A stretch of 64,000 nt of DNA from Spirosoma fluviale (GCA_945906795.1 CAMDRO010000003.1:23869-87868); one strand, 5' to 3'. Positions 36,379-45,759 are shown, counted from the stretch's first letter. Program-made: numbers and translations. Notes: generated by a model from the letters alone, not told the origin.

Positions 36379-36870
36379 ATGAAGACTGGACTATTATTGA
36401 TATTGTTCAACGGACTTTTCTTTGGAATAATGGCTAATGCAGCTCCTCAGCCAAGCCTAGTTCGAGTGGAAAAAAATGGTACCTTGAGGCTCAGTGCTGA
36501 AAAAGGGAAGGCTGTTGGCCCCGAAATAAAATACATGCCCGAGTGGCGAGCTTATGGCTGGTTTACGGCAGCAGACCGAGTAGAGTGGCAGGTTCAGATT
36601 CCTGAAACGGGTATATATGAAGTAAATATCGAGTATTCAGTGGATAATTTAGAAGCGGGTAAGCAATTTATTTTGTTTAGTTCTTCGTCAAATTTGAAAG
36701 GAAAGGTGGCCCGGAGCGGTTCTTGGGAGACGTATAAATTAGCAAAGGTGGGGACGATTAAATTAAACAAAGGAGTACAAAAAATCACCTTTAAGTCTAA
36801 AACGAAATTTGCCAAAGGAGCTATTTTGGATTTAAGGGAGGTCCGATTAAGCCAGGCTGTTAAAAATTAA
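36379..36870 (+). CDS. Secreted carbohydrate-binding-like beta-sandwich protein
   Basis: 163 aa with a signal peptide ending near ANA. The body is a single beta-sandwich (EWQVQIPETGIYEVNIEYSV...KLNKGVQKITFKSKT) with the W-x-V-x-I-P-x-x-G-x-Y pattern of CBM6-like or DUF5077-like modules. The same pattern forms the C-terminal part of the sulfatase at 33085, so it is probably the free-standing version of that module. It starts 2 bp after the second sulfatase stop. No catalytic residues are apparent; a glycan-binding accessory role is inferred. Confidence 0.6.
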   Translation: MKTGLLLILFNGLFFGIMANAAPQPSLVRVEKNGTLRLSAEKGKAVGPEIKYMPEWRAYGWFTAADRVEWQVQIPETGIYEVNIEYSVDNLEAGKQFILFSSSSNLKGKVARSGSWETYKLAKVGTIKLNKGVQKITFKSKTKFAKGAILDLREVRLSQAVKN

Positions 36871-36960
36871 ATGGCCTTCATATAATAAAAATTTTGAGCA
36901 GACCATTTTTTTTACTTCCTTTCCACTTCAATTGTTTTTTAATTTTAAATAGATACGACC

Positions 36961-37071
36961 ATGGCCAAAGGGATGAATTCAAAAAAATCCGAAAAGAAGG
37001 AGGCAACTAAAACTCCTAAGGAAAAGAAAGAGGAAAAAAGAGACAAAAAAAGTAAGTCTAATTACCAATAA
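36961..37071 (+). CDS. 36-aa highly basic small protein
   Basis: ATG 36961 to TAA 37069-37071 gives M-A-K-G-M-N-S-K-K followed by an alternating Lys/Glu tail (KEKKEEKRDKKSKS). It is about half charged residues with no hydrophobic segment and is likely disordered. A clean terminator begins at the stop codon, so this stretch is a real transcription unit. Small Lys-rich proteins of this kind are seen in environmental Bacteroidota, but their function is unknown to me. Confidence 0.6.
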   Translation: MAKGMNSKKSEKKEATKTPKEKKEEKRDKKSKSNYQ

Positions 37072-37093
37072 GCCCTTTTTGGGCTTATTTTTT
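37067..37093 (+). terminator. Intrinsic terminator overlapping the small basic gene stop
   Basis: AATAAGCCC and GGGCTTATT form a 9-bp perfect stem with a 5-nt loop and a trailing T run. The left arm includes the stop codon region of the 36-aa gene. Confidence 0.85.
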
Positions 37094-37119
37094 AACAGTT
37101 CTAAAAAACATTAAAAAAT

Positions 37120-37296
37120 ATGCCCGCTCGAAAATACTTAGCGTTGGCTTTGATGATTGGCATGCTGCTCGGTTACGGTTGGCAGTCCATTGTAACTTCA
37201 ATTGTACTAAGGGGTATTTATTTAATGGTCAAAAAAATGGTACATTTTTTCCAATGGATGCTTGAAAAAGCAAAGAAAATAATTGGTTTTAATTGA
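37120..37296 (+). CDS. 58-aa small membrane-associated protein
   Basis: ATG 37120 opens 58 codons ending TGA 37294-37296. Residues 6-30 are hydrophobic with a Gly-rich core (LALALMIGMLLGYGWQ) and could span a membrane. The tail is amphipathic and basic (MLEKAKKIIGFN). It overlaps the 3' end of the convergent lipoprotein gene by 8 bp. The composition is gene-like and the start is plausible, but there is no recognised family, so this is a moderate call. Confidence 0.42.
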   Translation: MPARKYLALALMIGMLLGYGWQSIVTSIVLRGIYLMVKKMVHFFQWMLEKAKKIIGFN

Positions 37297-37999
37297 CTCT
37301 AAAGCTATACGGAATCGTATAGGAGCTTAAAATCCCATCACTGGTTTTTACAGACCAATAATAGACAGAGCCCGATTTTACAGTTACCCAAAGATTAGAA
37401 CTGGCTGTGGCGCTCGGTGCGACTTGCCTGCTCAAAACTTTGGCCTGATCGGTGTCTATATAAATTTCATAGCTTAATACCTTGGAGTCTGGATCTGCTC
37501 CAGACCAAACAAGATTAACTTTTCCTGCATTCGCTGCTACACTTGCGCCACTGACTGGAGCTATGATCAAAGCTGGAAAAGGGGCAAAGGTAGAAGCCCC
37601 ATCTCCGGCTAGGTAAAATTTCCAAACTTCACTACTTGCGGTCTCTTTGGATTTGTTGGATTTGGAGATGACTTGCCAACGGTACGGTGTGCCTTTAAAA
37701 AGGGTTACGGTCGCTTTATTTTCACTGTTTACTGATTTAGTCGTATTGGTTAATGTGTTTAGGTTGGTGATGACCAAATCGTACACATCTGTATCCTTCG
37801 CCGTGGACCAAGTAAAAGATACATCAGAAGTTAGACTTGATATATTAGCACCTTCATAACAAACTGTGTTATTGGCCGGTAAAGTAAGTGCGGCGGCTGT
37901 CGGCGGAGGCACAACTACTGCTGCCGGCGTGATCGTTTCACTACCTTTTGAGCAGGCAAATATCAATAAGCTGATCCATAAAATCCCTAGATATTTCAT
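37289..37999 (-). CDS. Fibronectin-III-like two-domain lipoprotein
   Basis: 236 aa. The lipoprotein signal MKYLGILWISLLIFAC has the lipid cysteine at C16. Two Ig/FN3-like beta-sandwiches follow (about 45-135 and 140-236), each with the pattern of aromatic Trp strands: VSFTWSTAKDTDVYDLVI, YRWQVISKS, VNLVWSGADPDSKVLSYEIY and YYWSVKTSDG. This resembles SusE-like or surface-anchored accessory proteins. Its ATG overlaps the stop of the DUF1501 gene (ATGA), showing translational coupling. It is the last gene of the DUF1800-DUF1501 operon. Confidence 0.7.
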   Translation of the reverse strand: MKYLGILWISLLIFACSKGSETITPAAVVVPPPTAAALTLPANNTVCYEGANISSLTSDVSFTWSTAKDTDVYDLVITNLNTLTNTTKSVNSENKATVTLFKGTPYRWQVISKSNKSKETASSEVWKFYLAGDGASTFAPFPALIIAPVSGASVAANAGKVNLVWSGADPDSKVLSYEIYIDTDQAKVLSRQVAPSATASSNLWVTVKSGSVYYWSVKTSDGILSSYTIPYSFRVN

Positions 38000-40095
38000 A
38001 GCTTAATTATTTTTAGCGTTTGATCCACGGTTTCCCCTTGGACCCGAATTAAATAAAGACCCGCAATAAATTCACTTACATCTAAGGCGACCAACCTAGA
38101 TGATGGAACCGTGTGATTTTGGTTAGATACATCTAAGCCTGCAGCATTGACAATGGAAATGGCAACTTTTTGGTCTATTCCATGCACATGCAATGAAACA
38201 GGTCCAGTTGTTGGATTTGGAAATACAGTGACCGACTCTGAAACAAAAAACTCCTTGACATAAATGCCTTGGCAATTTAAATCGGTACTCACTTGTAACT
38301 TCACTAAGCCGGCGGGTAAGGCAGTAGACCAATTGGCCTCCGTCACTTTAAAGCTAGCCTCATTTATTTGTACTAGGTAATTAGTGGCGCCGCCCAATTG
38401 GATACTCATTGATTTATTCCCCGCGTCGATGGTCGATTGCACGACCAACGGTGCCGGCTCAGTTATTTTTATATCAAAAGCTTGTTGAAAATTCTTGATA
38501 TTTTCCACCGTAAAGACCATATTGTATTCACCTAAAACCAAACCATTCAACACGCTATTGGCCACTCCTTTGGGCATACTAACCTGTTTTTCGTATTTGT
38601 TAGGTCCTTTGACGGTTAATGAATAGGAATAGTTGGTATTCAAAACTGAAACCTTGATGGCTCCATTGTTGGCGCCGATACAGGTAGAAGCCACTACCTC
38701 CAATTTGAAATTATTAGTTGGCAAGGTAAAAATTTCACAGCCATTGACATCTACCAAAGCGCCTATTGGCGTATCGTTACATTTATCTAAGACATCGGGT
38801 ACGCCATCTTCATCTGAGTCGATGTAGGCCGACTGGATAATGGGAACTTGCTCGAAGTCTTTAAATAAAATATCTTTTGTAAACGATTTGGTACCTCCCA
38901 TCCATTGGTTCATGACTGAGGCATAAATTTGACGGAAATCGTATTGCATGTCCATCTCGTAGGAATATTTCGTGTTGTCAGGAATGATTGGGTTTTTGCC
39001 AACCACCTTTGGATCCACTTTATTACCAAACAAAATAACAGGCGAAACGGTACCGTGATCTGTTCCGTTGGTTCCATTGGAATGTACCGTTCTACCAAAT
39101 TCCGACACACACATGCCTAAGACACGATCTGATTTCCCCATTTGGTCCAGGCTCTTCATGAATGCAACCACAGCCTCATCTATTTCTTTCAAAAGGGCGG
39201 CATGAGCTCCTTGAGTTTTATCTGTGGTGTCTACTTGTGCACTGTGTGTATCAAAACCGCCAATTTGAACTTTGTAAATTCTAGTTTGTAAGCCCCCTGA
39301 AATAAGTCGGCTGACGATTTTTAATTGGTCCGCCAAATTACTTCTTGGAAACGCATATTCAGTTCCTTTTTTAAATTGCTCCTTCAACACCTTTCCATAA
39401 GCATTTGACTGCTTGGCCATGAGCTGCAAATATTTCAATTTCTCACCGATGGGTGTCGAAGGGTAATTATTGTCAAACTCATTAATGATCTCATAAAACG
39501 ATTCTGGATTTGAGGCCACTACGCTGGTAAAAGATTTTTTTCCAGTAAACATTAAGGAAGAATTCCAACCAATTTCCATGGACAATGGATGAGGGAATAG
39601 TTCAGTAGGGTAGGCTTCCGGGAAATTCGGGTGCTTGGCTTCTAAGTAACGGGCGGCCCAACCGCTATTTTCGTATTTCAAGGCATCTGAGGCTGAATCC
39701 CAAATGTCCATCGACCTAAAATGCGAATAACTTGGTTGGGGATAGGCCACCGACTGCACAATTTTTAAACGGTTCTCCTTGTACAAGGATTGAAATCCTT
39801 TCAGCGAAGGATGAAGCCCTAATTCGGTACCTTCCAAAGGTAATATTTTGTTGTCCGGCAACATCACTGTCGATCGAATACTATTCAATTTGGACAACAT
39901 ATTCAACGGAATAACAGTATTTAACCCATCATTACCTCCACTTAAAACGATGATTACAAGGATGTTACCTTCGGCAACTGTTTGAGCTAATTCGGATTGT
40001 GACCCAAAACCTAGTGATTCGTAGGGAATAGAAGAAAACAATGCAGGCAAGGCTGCCGCATGTGTCATTTGATGTATAAATTTTCTTCTATCCAT
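37996..40095 (-). CDS. DUF1501 protein with type IX secretion sorting domain
   Basis: 699 aa from ATG 40095. The twin-arginine-like leader MDRRKFIHQMTHAAALPALF precedes the DUF1501 (sulfatase-like fold) domain with LSGGNDGLNTVIPL, EFGRTVHSNGTNGTDHGT and related segments. A thrombospondin type 3-like calcium loop (DSDEDGVPDVLDKCNDT) joins it to an Ig-like region. The final 75 residues form a type A T9SS sorting domain (VFPNPTTGPVSL ... GLYLIRV). So the protein is exported through the Por machinery and displayed or released. DUF1501 and DUF1800 proteins nearly always occur together and their role is unknown. It begins 1 bp after the DUF1800 stop. Confidence 0.88.
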   Translation of the reverse strand: MDRRKFIHQMTHAAALPALFSSIPYESLGFGSQSELAQTVAEGNILVIIVLSGGNDGLNTVIPLNMLSKLNSIRSTVMLPDNKILPLEGTELGLHPSLKGFQSLYKENRLKIVQSVAYPQPSYSHFRSMDIWDSASDALKYENSGWAARYLEAKHPNFPEAYPTELFPHPLSMEIGWNSSLMFTGKKSFTSVVASNPESFYEIINEFDNNYPSTPIGEKLKYLQLMAKQSNAYGKVLKEQFKKGTEYAFPRSNLADQLKIVSRLISGGLQTRIYKVQIGGFDTHSAQVDTTDKTQGAHAALLKEIDEAVVAFMKSLDQMGKSDRVLGMCVSEFGRTVHSNGTNGTDHGTVSPVILFGNKVDPKVVGKNPIIPDNTKYSYEMDMQYDFRQIYASVMNQWMGGTKSFTKDILFKDFEQVPIIQSAYIDSDEDGVPDVLDKCNDTPIGALVDVNGCEIFTLPTNNFKLEVVASTCIGANNGAIKVSVLNTNYSYSLTVKGPNKYEKQVSMPKGVANSVLNGLVLGEYNMVFTVENIKNFQQAFDIKITEPAPLVVQSTIDAGNKSMSIQLGGATNYLVQINEASFKVTEANWSTALPAGLVKLQVSTDLNCQGIYVKEFFVSESVTVFPNPTTGPVSLHVHGIDQKVAISIVNAAGLDVSNQNHTVPSSRLVALDVSEFIAGLYLIRVQGETVDQTLKIIKL

Positions 40096-40096
40096 A

Positions 40097-41845
40097 TTAA
40101 AACAAGTGGATTTCTCCCATTTGGAATAAGGCACCAAACAAATTTTCTAATCGGTTACTTAAAATTGATCTAGTCTCTTCAGTCTGTTTACTCAAATGCG
40201 ACTGATATAATTGGGTATAATAAGATGGGGCATTTCCCCCCAAAACGCTGGCTTTAATACGCGCTTTGGACTTATCAGAAATAGGAGCACTCATGATCCT
40301 TTCTACCGTTTCTTCGATGACAAGGTCGATATTATCAGGTGATTTTAAACTGCTGACAAATTTAATTTTGTCTATTTGTAAGTGCACATTTCCTTTGGTT
40401 TCGCCTGAGCCTACATATGCGCCCCATTTGGCAAGACTATTTCCTGAATTGGACCTTTTAGCTATGGTGTCAGAATTGATCCAAAACAAATCGTAAACAG
40501 GTGCTTGGTAATAAGCAGGCCAACCGGATACGCTAGGAGGATCTGTATAGTTCAAACCTATGTTGCTCATTTCCCATTGCAAATTTTTGAATTTATAAAA
40601 ATTACTTGTCAATGGATCTGAGAATCGCTTGGGTATATCTCCACCTCCTGTATTGAACAAATTCATGTCAAATTCCTTATAAACCCCAAAAATATATTCT
40701 AAGGGTGATTTGATCATGGAATTATAAAATGAGGTATCGAAAAAGTGGGCGCTTCCTAAAAGTGCACGAAGTGGAACTTTGAGCTCATAATTATTTTTAC
40801 GCAACAAGTCGGCCATGGGAACAATGACATTTTTTTCTACGGTATCGTCTATGATGGGATAGCAGAAAAATTGATACAACCTCCTACACAGATATAATGC
40901 GCATTCGCTCGTGCTGAAGAGCATATCTATGGCTTCATCTAATTCTTTTTTACCATCTTGACCTTTTCGGCCTTTAATTACGCGATTCCCATAAAAGGCG
41001 GAGAATTGTTTATCGGAGGTATCATGATTCCATTCATTAAATATGTTGGTGATAGGCCCTGTTAGTTTTCTAATACTCTCCCAACTAAACTGCCAGCCCA
41101 CTAATAGGCGGGCCATTTCACTAACATCTTGCTCTGTAAATTGAGATGCAGGTCCTTTGCCTACCGTAAATAATTCTTGTAGTTCGCGGGCATAATTTTC
41201 ATCAGGTTTGTTTTTCTGACTACTTTGAAGGTTTAAATAATCTAACATGGTTGGATCCAAAGTAATTTTGAAAATCGTGGTTTTATATGACTCGAAGGAC
41301 GTGTTAAAAAGAGTCATGTAGTGTTGGTACAGCATTTTGACGCTTCCTTTTCCGGCTGCTAATAGGTTATGCAAGAAGAAAACCATGCGCCAGTGTATTG
41401 AAGTACTTTGCTGGGCCATGTTTCTAAATAGCCACGCGTCATGTGATTGATGCCTTTGCCATGGCGATCCATTATTGGGTTCGGGAGCAAAAACATATTC
41501 TTTCCCCGCTTCTATATATAAGTGTCCTTGTTTTTCGGTTTCTTCCTTCGTGATTTCATAATCATAGTCATTGACCGGAACGCTCGGTTGTTTTTCGGGC
41601 GTAAAAATTAAGTCTAAGGATTTTTGTAGAGAAAGGTTGTTGAGGTCCAGTAAATGCCGGTTTGCGTAACCTGTTAAAACGCGATTTAACAGATGTTTTT
41701 TTTGAGCAGTTCCCCAAGTTCCGGTATACGCTTCAAGGCCAGTGTTCACAATCGTTCTGGATGCTCGGGCCTGTTCGATTTTTGAGAAATCGACGTTTTC
41801 TTTGCGAAATTGGGCCACTAAATCTACTTTTTTTGTATTTTGCAT
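40097..41845 (-). CDS. DUF1800 family protein
   Basis: 582 aa from ATG 41845; an upstream in-frame start at 41857 is AT-rich and less likely. The family is recognisable from HLLNRVLTGYANR, WRMVFFLHNLL, the ENYARELQELFTVGKG core and the PPSVSGWPAYYQAP segment. No obvious signal peptide is visible at the N-terminus, unlike its partner. It is the first gene of the operon DUF1800-DUF1501-lipoprotein on the minus strand. It has a short divergent promoter gap (about 80 bp) with the Rieske gene. The function of DUF1800 is not established. Confidence 0.88.
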   Translation of the reverse strand: MQNTKKVDLVAQFRKENVDFSKIEQARASRTIVNTGLEAYTGTWGTAQKKHLLNRVLTGYANRHLLDLNNLSLQKSLDLIFTPEKQPSVPVNDYDYEITKEETEKQGHLYIEAGKEYVFAPEPNNGSPWQRHQSHDAWLFRNMAQQSTSIHWRMVFFLHNLLAAGKGSVKMLYQHYMTLFNTSFESYKTTIFKITLDPTMLDYLNLQSSQKNKPDENYARELQELFTVGKGPASQFTEQDVSEMARLLVGWQFSWESIRKLTGPITNIFNEWNHDTSDKQFSAFYGNRVIKGRKGQDGKKELDEAIDMLFSTSECALYLCRRLYQFFCYPIIDDTVEKNVIVPMADLLRKNNYELKVPLRALLGSAHFFDTSFYNSMIKSPLEYIFGVYKEFDMNLFNTGGGDIPKRFSDPLTSNFYKFKNLQWEMSNIGLNYTDPPSVSGWPAYYQAPVYDLFWINSDTIAKRSNSGNSLAKWGAYVGSGETKGNVHLQIDKIKFVSSLKSPDNIDLVIEETVERIMSAPISDKSKARIKASVLGGNAPSYYTQLYQSHLSKQTEETRSILSNRLENLFGALFQMGEIHLF

Positions 41846-41924
41846 CAGAAATATCAATTTTCAAATATAAAATATTTATTTTAAAAAAGTGTTATAACTG
41901 ATTTAACGGTCATTTTTTTAATCC

Positions 41925-42431
41925 ATGAAAAGAAGAGAATTTGCCAGAAAGACATGCCCAGCTTTGGTGCTTTCCATTGTCGGTGTTGCGCTTTTAGAAT
42001 CGTGTGATAACGCAAAAGAAGAGTCAGTGGCGATCGTTCCCCAGGAGGAAAAAGATTATTTAGACCGGATGAAGACGATTGCTACTACGGGATTTTTGCA
42101 AGTACAAAATAAGGTATATTTCAACCTGAAACATGCTACCTATTCGAAGCTATTGACGGCCGTGAATTTTGTCAATGACCTTGATAATGGAGTGTTGTTG
42201 CTAAGGCAGAATGCTACGAGTTTGTTGGCTTTTGACAATTGCTGTCCGCATTTAGGCAGCAAAAATCAGTGGTCTTTTCAGAGCAATAAATTTAAGTGTG
42301 CTAACCATGGCAATAGCTATGGAATCGATTCGGGTCAAACGGCTTATTGCAGTTCCAATAGCACTTATGGCAACTTACGTTCGTTTAAATCCTCGCTCTA
42401 TAAGGATTTATTAACGGTGGATTTTAGTTGA
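41925..42431 (+). CDS. Rieske [2Fe-2S] lipoprotein
   Basis: 168 aa. The N-terminus MKRREFARKTC carries a twin-arginine and is followed by a hydrophobic stretch ending LLESC (C27), a possible lipid attachment site. Cluster ligands are C107-P-H109 and C125-A-N-H128, the canonical Rieske C-x-H...C-x2-H arrangement. It is an electron-transfer protein of the envelope. Transcribed divergently from the DUF1800/DUF1501 operon, it might be its redox partner, but no other link is visible. Confidence 0.9.
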   Translation: MKRREFARKTCPALVLSIVGVALLESCDNAKEESVAIVPQEEKDYLDRMKTIATTGFLQVQNKVYFNLKHATYSKLLTAVNFVNDLDNGVLLLRQNATSLLAFDNCCPHLGSKNQWSFQSNKFKCANHGNSYGIDSGQTAYCSSNSTYGNLRSFKSSLYKDLLTVDFS

Positions 42432-42480
42432 CGCACGTGAAAATTAATCCACAAACGCCATTCTAACCGTCTTTTTTGAA

Positions 42481-43488
42481 TTATTCTCCCTGATCCACTT
42501 TTTTGATAAACGAAATCACCCCATTCATATAAGTTTTTTGATCATCCCACATGGCCAAATGGCTTCCATTCGGGCAATACAAATATTCTCCATGTTGGAC
42601 CATTTTACTTTGTTCTTCCATGGCCTTTGGATCCATGGTGTCATATTTGGCACCGATCATTAAAGTAGGTATAGCGATTTCTTTCAGGCGATTTTTAATA
42701 TCCCAATTCGCTAAGAGACCACTAATCCCAAATTCACTAGGTCCCTGCATTTGCGTATATATAGCAGTGTTTCCGTGTTTAAATGATCTGTTTAAGGCGT
42801 CTGGCCAGTTGGTAAGCCGACAAATATGCTCGTGGTAAAAATTAGGAATCAACAGCTCCATGTACCTCGGATTTGCAAAATCTTTGTTTGCCTCGATGGC
42901 TCTAATTTCAGCTAGAATTTTGGGATCCATTTGTTTAGCCAAAACCTCCCCGGCATATTTTCCATATTCAGGCGCACTCGCGACCATGTTGGAGACGAGC
43001 AAAGCTTTCATATTTTTTTGATATTTCAGCGCATATTCCATGCCTAAGATTCCTCCCCAAGAATTCCCAACGATGTAAAAATTCGATTGGTCAGCACCTA
43101 TGGCTTGTCGGACCTGCTCCACTTCTTCCACAAAGCGTTCCGTTTTCCAAAGTGTGGTATCGTTGGGTTGATCGCTATAATAGGAACCGAGTTGGTCATA
43201 TTCGTAAAATTCAAATCCTTCTCTTTGGAAAAAGGTCTCAAAACATTCCATGTATTCATGCGTCATGGCAGGGCCACCGTGCAGAAGCAAAATCTTGATT
43301 TTTGGGTTATTGCCAAAACGTTTGGTCCACACATTAAAGGTGCCTTTGGGCGTTTTGATGGGAATTAATTTAATCCCAGCGGCCTCCAAGGTATCTGGAT
43401 AGGAGAAATAATTAGAGACTGTTTCTGACGTTTGGGTGCAAGAAGCAAAAGCCAAAATGGATGCAAAGATGAGCGCTAAACGGAACAT
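42481..43488 (-). CDS. Proline iminopeptidase-like alpha/beta hydrolase lipoprotein (S33)
   Basis: 335 aa with a lipoprotein signal MFRLALIFASILAFASC (C17). The alpha/beta-hydrolase fold shows the oxyanion HGGPAMTH motif, nucleophile S143 in VGNSWGG, an acidic residue in YDTMDP and the base in GSHLAMW. The HGGPG-like and GxSWGG pattern is that of proline iminopeptidases (S33), which release N-terminal proline from peptides. It is the last member of the minus-strand GH30/cupin/sulfatase unit, 71 bp downstream of the sulfatase, and may be only loosely connected with it. Confidence 0.85.
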   Translation of the reverse strand: MFRLALIFASILAFASCTQTSETVSNYFSYPDTLEAAGIKLIPIKTPKGTFNVWTKRFGNNPKIKILLLHGGPAMTHEYMECFETFFQREGFEFYEYDQLGSYYSDQPNDTTLWKTERFVEEVEQVRQAIGADQSNFYIVGNSWGGILGMEYALKYQKNMKALLVSNMVASAPEYGKYAGEVLAKQMDPKILAEIRAIEANKDFANPRYMELLIPNFYHEHICRLTNWPDALNRSFKHGNTAIYTQMQGPSEFGISGLLANWDIKNRLKEIAIPTLMIGAKYDTMDPKAMEEQSKMVQHGEYLYCPNGSHLAMWDDQKTYMNGVISFIKKVDQGE

Positions 43489-43559
43489 AGGGAATAGGAT
43501 TAGTTTGTATGCAAATTATGGAAATTTATGTTTTGAAGAAATTAATCGATTGTCAATTT

Positions 43560-44987
43560 TTAATTTGAAACCATCCCTGGCTCTAATAATGCCCTCGGAC
43601 GATTGCTTTCACCGGGTTTAGGTATGGGTCCCGATTGAATCGTTTTTTGTGCGTCATTTTTTAAATTCAAAAAGGACTTTTCCTGTATCCGATTCATGAA
43701 CTCAAATGGATCACTTTTTCTAATATACAATTCAGATCCCTTTTCTCCCTTTCCCCAATCGGTATACCTCCAGTCTTTATGAATGAGAGTTTGTCCCATG
43801 ACATCTGATTTGGTGGCCGGGTCATAGTGAAAAACAAGACTTTTGGCATAAGTCATTGAATTATTTTTTCCCTGCATGTAGGGAATGAGTGATTTTCCAT
43901 CCAATTTCGAAAAATCTTTTTCACCCGTTAATGATATCAGGGTGGGGTACAAATCCAATAATTCGACCGGTTGGTCTATCACTTTTCCTTTAGGTACTCC
44001 CGCTCCCGCGACGATAAAGGGTACTCGCGTAGATGCATCAAAGGCACTTAATTTAGCCCATAAACCTTCATGATCGCCCAAATGAAAACCATTGTCACCC
44101 ACTAAAACCACCACCGTATTTTCCCATAATTTTTCCCGATCTAAGACATCCATTAACTCTCCCACATGTGCATCCGTGAAGGATATGCACGCATAATATC
44201 CTTGAATGGCAGCTGCTCTAGAATCTGGTTGGGCAAACCCTGACAATTCCGTTTGCATCGCCACAGCCGGTATATTGATCATTTTAGGATCCTCTCGAAT
44301 CTGGATTTTATCGACCGGATATAAATCAAAATATTTCTTAGGCGCGGTCCAAGGTAAATGTGGCTTATGGAATCCTGCAGCTAAAAAGAAGGGTTGGTGT
44401 TTCTTGGCGACCAACAAATCTTTTATGGTTTTGGTATTCAATCCATCCCTGGTTTTACTCCCGTCTGTAGTCAACACATAAGCTTTTGGCCTTCCATCTC
44501 CTCCTCCATAACGGGTGTCAATCGCCGCTTTTTCTTCCGAATCCGTACTGGCTTCATCCGTGTAATAATTCCAAGATAAATCATCGCTCATTTTAGCATT
44601 ATGAAATACTTTCCCGGCTCCAGCCGTATAATAACCTTGGTTTTTGAAATACTGTGGCAATAAAACCGCATCAGGTAATGCTTTTCTTGCCGGTACATTT
44701 AAGACATAAACGCCTGTATTTTCGGGTCTTTTTCCACTCAAAAACGAAACACGACTTGGATTACATAAAGGGTATTGACAATAGGCCCGATCAAACATCA
44801 CGCCCATGGCAGCTAATCGGTCTATGTTGGGCGTTTTTACTTGTTTATTGCCATAGCAACCTAAACTTGTGTTCAAGTCATCCACCACGATCAATAAAAC
44901 ATTGGTCTTTTTAGGCTTGATTTGACCCATCATAAGAATGGGAAATGCCAGTAATGCTAACGCAAAAAAGTACGTATTTAATTTCAT
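43560..44987 (-). CDS. Secreted S1-family sulfatase (iduronate-2-sulfatase-like)
   Basis: 475 aa from ATG 44987, giving a signal peptide. The upstream in-frame start at 45086 lies inside the cupin gene and is rejected. The N-terminal metal motif NVLLIVVDDLNTSLGCYG and the sulfatase motif C75-N-P-S-R79 are intact. Later segments GAGKVFHN and VVLVGDNGFHLGDH match the iduronate-2-sulfatase branch of S1 enzymes. It is periplasmic and would desulfate uronate or hexose sulfates. It follows the cupin gene by 10 bp. Confidence 0.92.
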   Translation of the reverse strand: MKLNTYFFALALLAFPILMMGQIKPKKTNVLLIVVDDLNTSLGCYGNKQVKTPNIDRLAAMGVMFDRAYCQYPLCNPSRVSFLSGKRPENTGVYVLNVPARKALPDAVLLPQYFKNQGYYTAGAGKVFHNAKMSDDLSWNYYTDEASTDSEEKAAIDTRYGGGDGRPKAYVLTTDGSKTRDGLNTKTIKDLLVAKKHQPFFLAAGFHKPHLPWTAPKKYFDLYPVDKIQIREDPKMINIPAVAMQTELSGFAQPDSRAAAIQGYYACISFTDAHVGELMDVLDREKLWENTVVVLVGDNGFHLGDHEGLWAKLSAFDASTRVPFIVAGAGVPKGKVIDQPVELLDLYPTLISLTGEKDFSKLDGKSLIPYMQGKNNSMTYAKSLVFHYDPATKSDVMGQTLIHKDWRYTDWGKGEKGSELYIRKSDPFEFMNRIQEKSFLNLKNDAQKTIQSGPIPKPGESNRPRALLEPGMVSN

Positions 44988-44997
44988 TTTATTTTTT

Positions 44998-45759
44998 TTA
45001 ATTCCATTGAATCGCATAATATTGGCAAGGTTTATTGCCCACGTTGTAGATGTTATGCAGCACCTTGGATCCCAAACGAATGACATCCCCCGGCTTTGCT
45101 AACTCTTTTTTATCTTCAATCCTTTCCTCCGCATTTCCGTCGATCATCAAGATGATTTCTTCGTTAACATGCGTATGCGGATCGTGACTTTGTTGGCCTA
45201 CATTCAAAGTCGTCACATGAATATCAAAACGATTCAACATCGCAGTAGCCCTGTCAAAAAACTGTCGGCCACCCCCTTTGGCAGTCGGTTTAAATACGGC
45301 ACTGTCCCAAGGAACGATAAAGGATCCACCCGCTTTTATTCCTCTTTCTTCATTCATGGGGGATTTTGCCAAATAAGTCATCTCATAAAGTTCAGCCATG
45401 GTGTCCTCCGTATTTTCGAAAATAATTTGGTCTTTGGGCATCACGGTGACCATGCTGCCGACAGGTAAAAACTGAAATTGATCGCCTAAGCTAATCTTTA
45501 AATTCCCTTTTTTTATAATGTAAAAGTGTTCTCGATCTTTTGCTGTTTTTACTCGGTATTTTTTCTTTTCTGAAATCCGAATCATATTCATCTCTTGTAA
45601 TTTTAAGGCATCCCCTTCGCCTTTGAAAACAGAAGAGGTTGAACCAAATTTCGTTTTGATCATTCGCTCGTCGATGGAATAGACCTTAGATTCCAACAAA
45701 GGGATTTGGCCCAATAAAGGCTTTGAAATGAGCAAACAAAACAAGAGAATATATTTCAT
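44998..45759 (-). CDS. Secreted bicupin-domain protein
   Basis: 253 aa with a signal peptide. Two cupin barrels are visible. The first (about 50-130) has lost most metal ligands (EHFYIIKKGNLKISLG). The second has a metal site H-D-P-H-T-H-V-N-E-E with a later H in KVLHNIY. Such proteins resemble KdgF-like or ureidoglycine aminohydrolase-type bicupins that process sugar-derived keto acids, but the family is broad. The position between GH30 and a sulfatase suggests a role in polysaccharide breakdown. It lies 51 bp downstream of the GH30 gene on the same strand. Confidence 0.75.
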   Translation of the reverse strand: MKYILLFCLLISKPLLGQIPLLESKVYSIDERMIKTKFGSTSSVFKGEGDALKLQEMNMIRISEKKKYRVKTAKDREHFYIIKKGNLKISLGDQFQFLPVGSMVTVMPKDQIIFENTEDTMAELYEMTYLAKSPMNEERGIKAGGSFIVPWDSAVFKPTAKGGGRQFFDRATAMLNRFDIHVTTLNVGQQSHDPHTHVNEEIILMIDGNAEERIEDKKELAKPGDVIRLGSKVLHNIYNVGNKPCQYYAIQWN

